DNA of 47,501 nucleotides from a virus, in the IMG/VR virus record IMGVR_UViG_3300034682_000391, positions 1-47,501 of that record, one strand, 5' to 3'. The notes beneath the pieces are model-generated. The model was not told the origin of the DNA. It saw nothing but the letters and a program-made list of their open reading frames with translations, and searched no databases. The translations under genes were made by a program, and so were the position numbers. How positions within the stretch are numbered: position 1 is the stretch's first letter; the number at the start of each line of letters is the position of its first letter. Shown piece by piece: positions 25,821 to 32,015 of this stretch.

Positions 25821-26027
25821 TTACTCCGTTGTTTGTTCTGCCTTGCTCTTGGCCTTCAGGTAATCCCGGGTCACGTCGACCAGCAGGATGCGAAGCGCCT
25901 CATCTTCAGCTATGCGCGGGCTAAGGCCATTGGTTCGGCGCAGTAGCTCGCTGGCTACGGCCTGAGCCTCTTCACCCGCAGCTGAAACATCCAGACTCAG
26001 GGTGACAGGGATAAATGCGCTCTTCAT
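25821..26027 (-). CDS. Unknown phage protein (68 aa)
   Basis: A 68-aa protein starting MKSAFIPVTLSLDVSAAGEE, rich in Ala/Glu. It sits 3 bp upstream of the terminase small subunit gene and overlaps the next upstream gene by 4 bp. Nothing in it allows a function to be assigned; the operon position suggests a late protein. Confidence 0.65.
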   Translation of the reverse strand: MKSAFIPVTLSLDVSAAGEEAQAVASELLRRTNGLSPRIAEDEALRILLVDVTRDYLKAKSKAEQTTE

Positions 26028-26242
26028 GATGCGGGCTCCTCGGTTTCTGCCGGTGCTTCCTCTGCTGGTACCGGCGTGAACTCAACGCGCTTTACATCGG
26101 CAGGAGCGAAATACAGCCACTGGCCCGTCTCCGTCGCCAGCGGCACAAAGCCGTTTACCAGTTCAGGCTGACGTCGTGACATCTTGCCCGTGAAGGTTTC
26201 GCCTGTTTGGGTGGTTAGCGTGATTTGGTAGATGTCGGACAT
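26024..26242 (-). CDS. Unknown phage protein (72 aa)
   Basis: A 72-aa protein starting MSDIYQITLTTQTGETFTGK. The first 55 residues look like a small beta barrel (GQWLYFAPADVKRVEFTPVP) and the end is an acidic Ala/Glu/Pro tail. It overlaps the downstream gene by ATGA. A 97-bp gap holding a GGATAT/ATATCC dyad lies upstream. Confidence 0.65.
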   Translation of the reverse strand: MSDIYQITLTTQTGETFTGKMSRRQPELVNGFVPLATETGQWLYFAPADVKRVEFTPVPAEEAPAETEEPAS

Positions 26243-26339
26243 TGAGAGCCTCTTTATCCGCTTGTGGGGATATTTAGTTGATTATCCGCTATAGGGTATA
26301 TCCATTATCAAGCCCACCCGTAGATGAGCTTTGGAATGG

Positions 26340-26603
26340 CTACTTCGCCTTTGCTTTTGCTTCCGCTCGCTTACGCCGGCGCTCTTCTTTCCTCTCGGCC
26401 TTTGCCATGTCCATGAATGCCTGCATGATCGAGTTACGCATCATGTAGCTAACAAAGTGATGATTGACACAGCCGTTGAGGCGCAGCTGCTCGCCAAACT
26501 CATCCACCGAGGCCAATGCTTCCATCATGCCCTTCTCGCCTTTCATGAACTCTGAGAAGTCACGCCCCGCTCTGGAGGCGCATTCTATGACGCGATTATT
26601 CAT
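26340..26603 (-). CDS. Unknown phage protein with basic C-terminus (87 aa)
   Basis: An 87-aa helical protein starting MNNRVIECASRAGRDFSEFM and ending in a strongly basic Arg/Lys/Ala tail (RRKRAEAKAKAK), which suggests nucleic-acid contact. It overlaps the KilA-N gene by 4 bp and is probably translated with it. I do not recognise the family. Confidence 0.65.
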   Translation of the reverse strand: MNNRVIECASRAGRDFSEFMKGEKGMMEALASVDEFGEQLRLNGCVNHHFVSYMMRNSIMQAFMDMAKAERKEERRRKRAEAKAKAK

Positions 26604-27094
26604 CCTTGAAGCCCTGGGAGCGTAATCTGCAGCTGGTTAGCAAGGGTGTTAATCTCAGCGACCAATACAGGCTTCGTATAACGCCATGCTGCGAGTCCTT
26701 GTCCGCAGAAGCTCGCCATGTCCTTTTTCTGGTCAAACTCATGGCACTTCATGTTGAGCTGCGCACTTAAGCTGTTGCGATGCTGAAGTTCTCCAGTGAA
26801 GTAGTCATCGAGGACTTTATAGGCCGCGTACTTGAACCCGGGGTTTAACCAAGCCGCATAATCGTAAGCAACAAACTTCCCGCCATATGTTCCACCGTGT
26901 ACACCGCGCTCAGTGAAAACCACAGATTCGTGGTTTTTCTCCAGCTCGGCCAGGAACTCTTTTGTCTGCTTGTTTCGCAGATAGTGGTAAGGCGACTCAG
27001 CATCACTTTTGCCACTGGCTTTCCACATATCGGTGAGGCAGATCATGCCGTCTTCCCCGACACGGATTGGTTGATTGAAGAGGGTTAATGATTT
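26600..27094 (-). CDS. KilA-N domain antirepressor
   Basis: A 164-aa protein. The ATG at 27094 is chosen; an in-frame TTG at 27151 would add 19 residues and lies inside the C4 target site. The KilA-N domain is clear: IRVGEDGMICLTDMWKASGK, SPYHYLRNKQTKEFLAELEK, GGTYGGKFVAYDYAAWLNPG. The C-terminal part is helical. KilA-N antirepressors of P1/P7 are kept silent by the C4 antisense RNA, and a matching RNA lies directly upstream here. It therefore looks like a second anti-immunity switch, placed in the late region between lysis and packaging genes. Confidence 0.85.
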   Translation of the reverse strand, partial: KSLTLFNQPIRVGEDGMICLTDMWKASGKSDAESPYHYLRNKQTKEFLAELEKNHESVVFTERGVHGGTYGGKFVAYDYAAWLNPGFKYAAYKVLDDYFTGELQHRNSLSAQLNMKCHEFDQKKDMASFCGQGLAAWRYTKPVLVAEINTLANQLQITLPGLQG

Positions 27095-27140
27095 CATTTC
27101 GCTGATACCTTTTGGTGGTTGAGCCTGTTCTCGTAGATAT

Positions 27141-27206
27141 GGGCAGCCCAAGAGCGGTCAGCGTTACCACTGCCCTATCTCAAGCTCTACCCCGAAAGGC
27201 TCTTGG
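27141..27206 (-). ncRNA. c4: C4-like antisense RNA and its target site
   Basis: The transcript has the hallmarks of the P1/P7 C4 RNA. An a' arm CCAAGAGC (27199-27206) is followed by a CCTTTCGGGG hairpin, then a b' arm GGGCAG (27170-27175) and CAGTG-GTAA-CGCTG, a stem with a GNRA loop. Then come the complementary target segments GCTCTTGG (27148-27155) and CTGCCC (27141-27146), just before the KilA-N gene. In P1, a'/b' pairing to such targets blocks translation and causes termination upstream of ant. The mature RNA probably ends near 27156; ends are not defined by sequence. A GCGCA/TGCGC hairpin lies upstream (27213-27228). Confidence 0.78.
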
Positions 27207-27246
27207 TTGATATGCGCACGAGAATGCGCGGGTTTACTGCAGGCGT

Positions 27247-27271
27247 AAAAAAGCCCCGCTATTGCGAGGCT
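27247..27271 (-). terminator. Terminator overlapping the end of Rz1
   Basis: Stem AGCCTCGC/GCGGGGCT as read on the minus strand (one G-U pair, loop AATA) with a six-base T run. It would end the lysis transcript just before the C4 region unless Q antitermination overrides it. Confidence 0.8.
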
Positions 27272-27522
27272 CTTGATGATTCGATTTTCCTGATTGCTGC
27301 CTTATCCAGATTGCACTGCCCTAGCGCCGTATAGAGCTGAGCGTTCAACTCCAGACTTGCCTGCCATGTGAACGGAACCACCATTCCGGGGATCGGCGTG
27401 TCTGCGGTCAGGTCAGCGCTTATCGGCACCACCGGGGCCGGAACGTAAACTGTCTGCGTATTCCCGCAGGCTGTCAGCAGCGGCAGAAGGAACAAGCTGG
27501 TTAGCACACGGATCGCCTTCAA
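27259..27522 (-). CDS. Rz1: Rz1-like outer-membrane spanin lipoprotein
   Basis: Encoded in a different frame inside and beyond Rz. The ATG at 27582 would give a 26-residue leader before the signal, so I prefer the TTG at 27522. That start gives MKAIRVLTSLFLLPLLTACG, a textbook lipoprotein signal with lipobox LTAC, and has AGGCAGG upstream. The mature protein (about 69 aa) is Pro-rich near its start (YVPAPVVPISADL), as in o-spanins. It bridges to Rz and fuses the membranes in the last lysis step. Confidence 0.8.
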   Translation of the reverse strand: MKAIRVLTSLFLLPLLTACGNTQTVYVPAPVVPISADLTADTPIPGMVVPFTWQASLELNAQLYTALGQCNLDKAAIRKIESSRASQ

Positions 27523-27799
27523 GCGCCTGCCTGATGTAGACAATGCGCGTCTCGCCTTTTTTGGCCAGTTCGTTCTTTGCATTCTGGGTAGCCTGTGAGA
27601 TGTCGCGGATGAGGTTCATCGTGGTGATCACGTTTCTGGTGATCGCCTCCGATGTGTCTGCCCTGACCGTCGCCTTGTCGCGCTGGTCTTTATAAGTGAT
27701 GGCGTTTTCGCGGTAGCGGTTTACGAAGAACGCCAGCACGCCGATTACCGCCACCACAATCAGTTGCAGCCAGTAACGCTTAACCAGTGCGCTAATCAC
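27413..27799 (-). CDS. Rz: Rz-like inner-membrane spanin
   Basis: A 128-aa protein beginning with GTG (27799). One N-terminal membrane helix (LQLIVVAVIGVLAFFVN) precedes a long coiled periplasmic domain, the i-spanin layout. The GTGA start overlaps the stop of the inserted HNH gene, whose last codons carry the GGAG site used by Rz. Rz1 is nested in its 3' part. Confidence 0.85.
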   Translation of the reverse strand: MISALVKRYWLQLIVVAVIGVLAFFVNRYRENAITYKDQRDKATVRADTSEAITRNVITTMNLIRDISQATQNAKNELAKKGETRIVYIRQALEGDPCANQLVPSAAADSLREYADSLRSGPGGADKR

Positions 27800-28284
27800 G
27801 AATGCTCTCCTACGTAACCAATGTGTAATGACCTTTTGGCAGTAAGGTAGGCGTTCCTTGCATCAATCTCATTTTCAAAGTAACCGAGATGCAAACGCTT
27901 ACCAGTTCCAGGTTCATTTATGGTGGCAATATACTTATTGATACGCTTATGAAAGCTGTAGCCCTTTGCTTTCTTCCTGTTTTGCGCGTTGACAGAGCGG
28001 CTGACATCTCTTAGGTTTTTCGGATCATTGTTGGTCCTATCCCCATCAATATGGTCAACCTCACCTTTTGGTAGAAACCCATTATGTAAGAAGAAAACCA
28101 CCACGTGGGCTGACAATCGCGCACCGCAGAACTTACCAGCGTAATAACCTGAACGTGTAACTGTCGTAAATGCTGGGTCTCCGGCATTAATCTTCGCGCC
28201 AGGCGATTTCTTCCATACAAGACCACTTGGCGATCTATTATTTATTTCAAGGTAATCAGAAAGTTCTTTCACAAGACACCTCAT
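27796..28284 (-). CDS. HNH-AP2 homing endonuclease 2, inside the lysis cassette
   Basis: A 162-aa protein. HNH motif residues are in LSAHVVVFFLHNGFLPKGEV then DHIDGDRTNNDPKNLRDVS. An AP2-like domain follows (YSFHKRINKYIATINE, RLHLGYFENEIDA). It lies between endolysin and Rz, with an ATGA overlap at its start and a GTGA overlap at its end, so it fits the operon without any spacer. It should spread as a selfish gene while keeping lysis genes co-translated. Confidence 0.88.
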   Translation of the reverse strand: MRCLVKELSDYLEINNRSPSGLVWKKSPGAKINAGDPAFTTVTRSGYYAGKFCGARLSAHVVVFFLHNGFLPKGEVDHIDGDRTNNDPKNLRDVSRSVNAQNRKKAKGYSFHKRINKYIATINEPGTGKRLHLGYFENEIDARNAYLTAKRSLHIGYVGEHS

Positions 28285-28724
28285 TGCCCAAGAAATAAAT
28301 CGCGCTCCGCCTCACGCCGACGGGTCAGCCCATTCAGGACCTTGCCGCCAGCTTTATTCCAGCGCAGGAACTCATCGGCAGCGCCAGCGTAATCACCGGT
28401 GTTGAGTTTTCGCAGAAGGGTCGATGTCGACAGTGACCGGGCGCCGAGGTTGTAAGTGAACGACACCAGGGCGTCGAATTGCCCTTGAGTAAGGCCGACT
28501 TTAACCAGCCGTGACACGTCGCTTTCGTAGCTGACCAGCCCGGTCTTCAGCAGACGCTCTGCTGCTTCCTGCTTAATCGTCATCCCGGCGCGAATCGGCT
28601 TGCCGTCTACAGGCTGAGTCCAGCCATAGCCAATCGTCCATACACCGACGCTGTCCTGGTACGCGGCAAGCTTGCAGCCTTCGAACTGCTTGATTAGGGC
28701 AATGCCTTTATCACTGGTTTGCAT
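28281..28724 (-). CDS. Endolysin, lysozyme family (GH24)
   Basis: A 147-aa T4-type/P22-type lysozyme. The catalytic triad is visible as E15, D24 and T30 in FEGCKLAAYQDSVGVWTIGY. FDALVSFTYNLGARSLSTST and LTRRREAERDLF are also typical. There is no N-terminal signal, so release depends on the holin. It overlaps the holin gene by 14 bp. Confidence 0.95.
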   Translation of the reverse strand: MQTSDKGIALIKQFEGCKLAAYQDSVGVWTIGYGWTQPVDGKPIRAGMTIKQEAAERLLKTGLVSYESDVSRLVKVGLTQGQFDALVSFTYNLGARSLSTSTLLRKLNTGDYAGAADEFLRWNKAGGKVLNGLTRRREAERDLFLGQ

Positions 28725-29028
28725 TCTTCATCCCCGTCAGGCGCTCCCAGAAGTACGTCAGTGCCACGGAGCCCATCGCCCCGCTGATACCAGAAGTAAC
28801 CAGGATCATGTAAAGGCTAAGCCCGCTTTCAACGCTGATCAGTCCACCAATGAGACCGGTAAAGCCGGACACTGCAATTTGCGCCAGCGCATTGATCCAG
28901 CTCCAGGTGGCTTTGTTCTGCTTAACGTCAATAAGGTATCGGACAAGGCCGCCCCAGCATGACAGAGCAAGGACAATCAGCCATGACACTCCGGCAATGC
29001 TTTCTTTATCTTGCATACGTTTAGCCAT
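28711..29028 (-). CDS. Holin
   Basis: A 105-aa protein starting at 29028 after a strong GGAGGTGAT. Three membrane helices can be seen: about residues 13-31, 46-64 and 70-92. The charged C-terminus (FWERLTGMKNANQ) is cytoplasmic. This layout resembles LydA-type phage holins. A second Met at residue 5 might allow a dual start, as in lambda S. It is the first gene of the lysis cassette. Confidence 0.87.
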   Translation of the reverse strand: MAKRMQDKESIAGVSWLIVLALSCWGGLVRYLIDVKQNKATWSWINALAQIAVSGFTGLIGGLISVESGLSLYMILVTSGISGAMGSVALTYFWERLTGMKNANQ

Positions 29029-29127
29029 ATCACCTCCGAAAAAACGGGGTGCTGTGTGGTAGTTGGGTAAAGGCCGTCAGACACGATAGCTACGTGGCAT
29101 CTGGAATTGATTGTCTGCGGCCTGAAT

Positions 29128-29150
29128 AAAAAACCCGGCGGCAGGCCGGG
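29128..29150 (-). terminator. Hairpin between tRNA remnant and holin
   Basis: Stem CCCGGC/GCCGGG with loop of five and a minus-strand T run, 100 bp upstream of the holin start. It would separate tRNA processing from lysis gene transcription, or need Q to be read through. Confidence 0.78.
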
Positions 29151-29207
29151 AAGATGAGGGCAAGTTAATGTCGGCTCTCTGGCCGAAGGGTCCCAGGTAG
29201 TGGGTTC

Positions 29208-29701
29208 TGGTGCCTGGCAAAGGAATCGAACCTCTGACGCGCAGCTTATTTCCAAGTTTTGCCATTTAAGGCTGAAAGCACTGTTTGATGTGTTACACCA
29301 AACATTCGCCCTAGCCCTCTGGCTCCATAAACCTTATGTCGTGGAATGTAGTTGTCTCTGATGAACTGGACGCTGTCCATTGTTAGCTTACTCTTACCAT
29401 TCAGTTCACCAGCTACTAAGTAGCTAAGGTCAAATTTGGTTTTCTGAATGTGGCATGCAGAACATAGTAGTTGGCACTTTTCAACCTCAGCATAAAACAC
29501 CGAATCTGAGTGGTAGTGCATCTCGCTTACATTTGCTGATTTGGTGGAAGGGTCTACGTGGTCAAACTGAAGCGAATCTTTGGATCCGCAACTCGCACAA
29601 CGACCACCCAATTTTTCCATGGCCTTAGCAAGCCTAGCCCTTCGATTAAGATAGTAATCTTTGCTAGGCATTTACCACCTCTGCCACTGAACTAGACCGG
29701 C
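29208..29701 (-). pseudogene. tRNA gene split by an HNH gene
   Basis: A tRNA 5' part (29672-29701: acceptor GCCGGTC, then TAGTTCAGTGGCAGAGG as D-arm) begins 5 bp after the upstream tRNA. A tRNA 3' part (29208-29245: AGAGG-TTCGATT-CCTTT T-arm, acceptor GCCAGGC, then ACCA) follows the HNH stop directly. Together they give about 68 of 76 positions; the anticodon loop region is missing and occupied by the HNH frame. Acceptor pairing is 5 of 7. The tRNA is therefore probably dead. The D-arm bases AGAGGTGG now act as the HNH ribosome binding site. Confidence 0.65.
29246..29671 (-). CDS. HNH endonuclease 3, inside a tRNA gene
   Basis: A 141-aa protein. A zinc-bound HNH centre is clear: CASCGSKDSLQFDHVDPSTK, then LLCSACHIQKTKFDL. 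The C-terminal part (FIRDNYIPRHKVYGARGLGR, TVLSALNGKTWK) looks like a helix-turn-helix that may read DNA. It starts after the D-arm of a tRNA and stops one base before the remaining tRNA 3' part. It differs in type from the AP2-linked HNH genes elsewhere in the prophage. Confidence 0.85.
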   Translation of the reverse strand: MPSKDYYLNRRARLAKAMEKLGGRCASCGSKDSLQFDHVDPSTKSANVSEMHYHSDSVFYAEVEKCQLLCSACHIQKTKFDLSYLVAGELNGKSKLTMDSVQFIRDNYIPRHKVYGARGLGRMFGVTHQTVLSALNGKTWK

Positions 29702-29706
29702 TAAAT

Positions 29707-29782
29707 TGGTGGAACCCGATGGAATCGAACCATCTCCTAATGCTCTTCAGGCATCCGCGCGAACCATCTACGCCAGAGTTCC
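29707..29782 (-). tRNA. tRNA-Phe-like (anticodon GAA)
   Basis: A full cloverleaf can be drawn. Acceptor GGAACTC/GGGTTCC with encoded ACCA; D-stem GCGT/GCGC; anticodon stem GATGC/GCATT with loop CTGAAGA, giving GAA; T-arm GATGG-TTCGATT-CCATC. G37 is less usual for tRNA-Phe, so identity is less certain than structure. It lies just after the tR'-like terminator, the same place as the tRNAs of Stx phage 933W. Confidence 0.8.
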
Positions 29783-29789
29783 AGATACG

Positions 29790-29820
29790 AAAAAGCCCAA
29801 GGCGTTAACCTCGGGCTTGA
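29790..29820 (-). terminator. tR'-like terminator below the late promoter
   Basis: Stem AAGCCCgAGG/CCTtGGGCTT as read on the minus strand (one mismatch) with T-rich flanks on both sides. It lies about 40 to 70 bp downstream of the candidate late start and upstream of the tRNAs, where lambdoid phages keep tR', the terminator overridden by Q. Confidence 0.8.
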
Positions 29821-29867
29821 ATTTTTTGGCTTCGGAACGACTGAACGGATTCCCAGCGTTAGAGATG

Positions 29868-29896
29868 AATCTATCCAGTTTTTCCGCGAAATGCAA
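29868..29896 (-). promoter_or_regulatory. Candidate late promoter pR'
   Basis: Leftward -35 TTGCAT (29891-29896), 17-bp spacer, -10 TAGATT (29868-29873), in the short gap after Q. Both hexamers are imperfect. Support comes mainly from context: directly after Q and before tR' and the lysis genes. Confidence 0.4.
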
Positions 29897-29938
29897 CACC
29901 TATTTCCTATATATTTTCAACAATAGGGAAAATTATTT

Positions 29939-30748
29939 TCATCTCGTTACTTTTGAGAGAATGGAATCAGCCATAGACTCCTGTTTATGGCATTCGGCGA
30001 CTAACTCCTCAAAGAGGGGCTGAAGTTGCTCATACGCTGCCGTTTTCTTTATCTCAGCAACAGTATTAACGCCTTCAATTACCGTCGAGAACTTGAGCCT
30101 TGCATACCCCCTGCCTCCGCAGCGGTCACAGGCTTTCATCACCGGAACGCCCTGACGATCGCTTTCTGCCTTGTCCAGCACCTTGCCTTTGCCATGGCAG
30201 CGACACGAATTGCTGATAACGCCCTTTCCGTTACACGGCTTGCATTTGACCCGCACCACCTCACGCGCCTGCGTCCAGCTCTCCCAGTCACTTGGGCGAA
30301 CGGCCCGCGACATTTTCGACCAGTACGGCGGTTTCCCCCATGGATATGAGACCTTGTTGGTAAAGACTTGCGCCTCTGTAAATCCGCTACCATCACAGCA
30401 ATCACATTTTCGAGTGCTGGCAGCACTTCTTGAATAATCCTGGTATGCAAAAGCGCAGAGAACCTTAAGCACGCCTGACCGAGCTGATTCATCGAGTTCC
30501 GACAGTGCTCTGAATTCACCTGATAACTTACGTGCCTGCTCATAGAGTCTCTCCAGTGCTATATCTGGGTTACTAATGCCGATTTTCGAGAGGTAAAGAT
30601 CGAAACCAAAGCCGCACTTGTGACCAGCAAGGCCAAGCGCCGCCATAACGTCAGTGCCGGTGAGACTGTCTGATGCGGTTGCGCGAGGAGAGTCACTGAA
30701 CATCGGTGATTTAGGCGCAAAGTATTTAGCGATTGATTCGAGGTTCAT
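29939..30748 (-). CDS. Q: Late antitermination protein Q
   Basis: A 269-aa protein of the Q group with zinc-binding repeats. Four Cys pairs of DnaJ-like type are visible (CDCCDGSGF, CKPCNGKG, CRCHGKGK, CDRCGGRGY), about residues 115-215. Q proteins of this class load on RNA polymerase paused near pR' and let it read through terminators into the late genes. It is the last early gene, directly before the candidate late promoter and tR'. It shares TAATG with the small gene upstream. Confidence 0.9.
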   Translation of the reverse strand: MNLESIAKYFAPKSPMFSDSPRATASDSLTGTDVMAALGLAGHKCGFGFDLYLSKIGISNPDIALERLYEQARKLSGEFRALSELDESARSGVLKVLCAFAYQDYSRSAASTRKCDCCDGSGFTEAQVFTNKVSYPWGKPPYWSKMSRAVRPSDWESWTQAREVVRVKCKPCNGKGVISNSCRCHGKGKVLDKAESDRQGVPVMKACDRCGGRGYARLKFSTVIEGVNTVAEIKKTAAYEQLQPLFEELVAECHKQESMADSILSKVTR

Positions 30749-30864
30749 TATGCGGCTTCCTTCTGTGGCTGATTGGTTTTGTTCTGGCTGTGCTTTGCTA
30801 CTGGCGGCATGCTGGCGCGCTTAACGCTTTCTTCCTGGTATCTGACAATCTGGTCGCGAGTCAT
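30748..30864 (-). CDS. Small nin-region protein (38 aa)
   Basis: A 38-aa frame (starting MTRDQIVRYQEESVKRASMP, ending NQPQKEAA) with a strong GAGAGGG site. It overlaps the upstream gene by ATGA and the Q start by TAATG, so it completes an unbroken chain of overlapping nin genes. It is basic and hydrophilic; no function known. Confidence 0.7.
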   Translation of the reverse strand: MTRDQIVRYQEESVKRASMPPVAKHSQNKTNQPQKEAA

Positions 30865-31244
30865 TCGTCCACCCTCTCGTTCTGCCAGAGAGGAAGTGGA
30901 GATTTATCCCCGGCGCGGCGAATGCGTGACTTGGCGTTCTTCTCAATCTGAATGAGCTTCTCGATATTCTGACGGCGCTGCTTTTCTTCCCGGCGGAGAT
31001 ATTTCACGCTCTCCATGTAGCGAGACTCCTGGTCGCAGAGCGTCATAAGGAAGTCAAAAGGCTCGATCAGCGTTTCGCACTTCCGGCACCGTAAGGTCCG
31101 GTCTTTTTCGTTCACCCAAACAGTGGAGTGCAGGCACATTACCTTCTGACCTTCGCGCTGAATAACGAGCCCATCCTGCAGGTCGTTATTCTTCGTAGGG
31201 AACGCGACAACCTTGCCCAGTTCTATTTCGGTTTCTGTGATCAT
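30861..31244 (-). CDS. Nin-region protein with zinc-ribbon-like motif
   Basis: A 127-aa protein starting MITETEIELGKVVAFPTKNN. One Cys-x-His and a Cys-x2-Cys (CLHSTVWVNEKDRTLRCRKC) suggest a bound metal. The second half is a basic helical region (VKYLRREEKQRRQNIEKLIQ). It overlaps NinG by 4 bp. Function is unknown; a nucleic-acid role is possible. Confidence 0.65.
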   Translation of the reverse strand: MITETEIELGKVVAFPTKNNDLQDGLVIQREGQKVMCLHSTVWVNEKDRTLRCRKCETLIEPFDFLMTLCDQESRYMESVKYLRREEKQRRQNIEKLIQIEKNAKSRIRRAGDKSPLPLWQNERVDE

Positions 31245-31852
31245 GCTGCCTCCTGCTGTTTCAGCGCGCGAAGGTCTGCCCGGGCCTTGGCGCGGATTCC
31301 GTCCAGCTCTTCACGGGTGTATCGGTGGGTTTCGTTGTTGGATTCCAGCGCCAGCACGCGCTCTTCGCCAATCAGTTCGACCAGCGCGGCGCGGTACGCC
31401 TCAATGTTCCCGGATTTGTGAACGTTGCAGGCGGAGCACTGAAGCCAGATATTGTCCGGGTTAAAGCGAAGCTGTGGTGCCGCGGCGGTGGTACGGTAAT
31501 GTCCGGCATGCCAGGCAAAGGCGGCCTTAGTTCCACAGGAGATGCAGCCATGCCCGGCGGCCAGCAGCATTTCTCGCCGCCAGTCGTTGAAAGCGCGCTG
31601 AGTCATCTGCACCCAGTGACGGATCGGCTTCAGCTCATTACGCCGCGCAGCGCGCCGTTGGCGACCTGCCTTCTCTTCAGTGCGCTGACGCTGCGCTTCC
31701 TTCTGCTTAGCAGTTTCACGGGCTTTTGCGGTCTGTTCTTTGCCGATCGCGCTGGCGCATTCGAATGAGCAAACTACCTGCCCGTCGCGGACCGGGTGGA
31801 ACCACTGGCGACAAGCTTTATGGGCGCACTTGCGGCGCGGTAACTTAGCCAT
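31241..31852 (-). CDS. ninG: NinG (Rap) recombination protein
   Basis: A 203-aa protein. The N-terminal zinc motif (CAHKACRQWFHPVRDGQVVC) and the HNH-like centre (CISCGTKAAFAWHAGHYRTT, LQCSACNVHKSGN) are those of NinG. Lambda Rap is a structure-specific endonuclease that acts on D-loops and Holliday junctions. This should support recombination together with NinB, Sak and SSB of this phage. Confidence 0.9.
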   Translation of the reverse strand: MAKLPRRKCAHKACRQWFHPVRDGQVVCSFECASAIGKEQTAKARETAKQKEAQRQRTEEKAGRQRRAARRNELKPIRHWVQMTQRAFNDWRREMLLAAGHGCISCGTKAAFAWHAGHYRTTAAAPQLRFNPDNIWLQCSACNVHKSGNIEAYRAALVELIGEERVLALESNNETHRYTREELDGIRAKARADLRALKQQEAA

Positions 31853-32015
31853 GCGCCCTCCGTGCCGCGAGACGCAGCCATTTCTGATCCACCAGGCGGG
31901 CGGTGTAGTCTTTCATGGTCGGGATGTCGGACGGCTTAACCGCTGGCTTACGCTTGCGGCGCACCGGAACGCGGAAGATTTCGTTTGTGATGACGCGAGC
32001 GAGAGGGCTAGCCAT
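31845..32015 (-). CDS. NinE-like protein (56 aa)
   Basis: A 56-aa frame (starting MASPLARVITNEIFRVPVRR) between NinB and NinG. The ending KDYTARLVDQKWLRLAARRA resembles the NinE ending of lambda. It overlaps NinG by 8 bp and shares one base with the NinB stop. Position and the resemblance support the call; function of NinE is unknown. Confidence 0.65.
   Translation of the reverse strand: MASPLARVITNEIFRVPVRRKRKPAVKPSDIPTMKDYTARLVDQKWLRLAARRAHG

Noticed and set aside
27523-27582. ATG start for Rz1 at 27582
   Set aside because: It would place 26 residues before the signal helix; the TTG at 27522 gives a normal lipoprotein signal. Not fully excluded.
29246-29671. Group I or group II intron carrying the HNH gene
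   Set aside because: There is almost no non-coding sequence between the tRNA parts and the frame, so a normal ribozyme core has no room.
31241-31852. NinG counted as a sixth homing endonuclease
   Set aside because: It has an HNH-like centre, but its zinc motif and position in the nin chain identify it as NinG/Rap.
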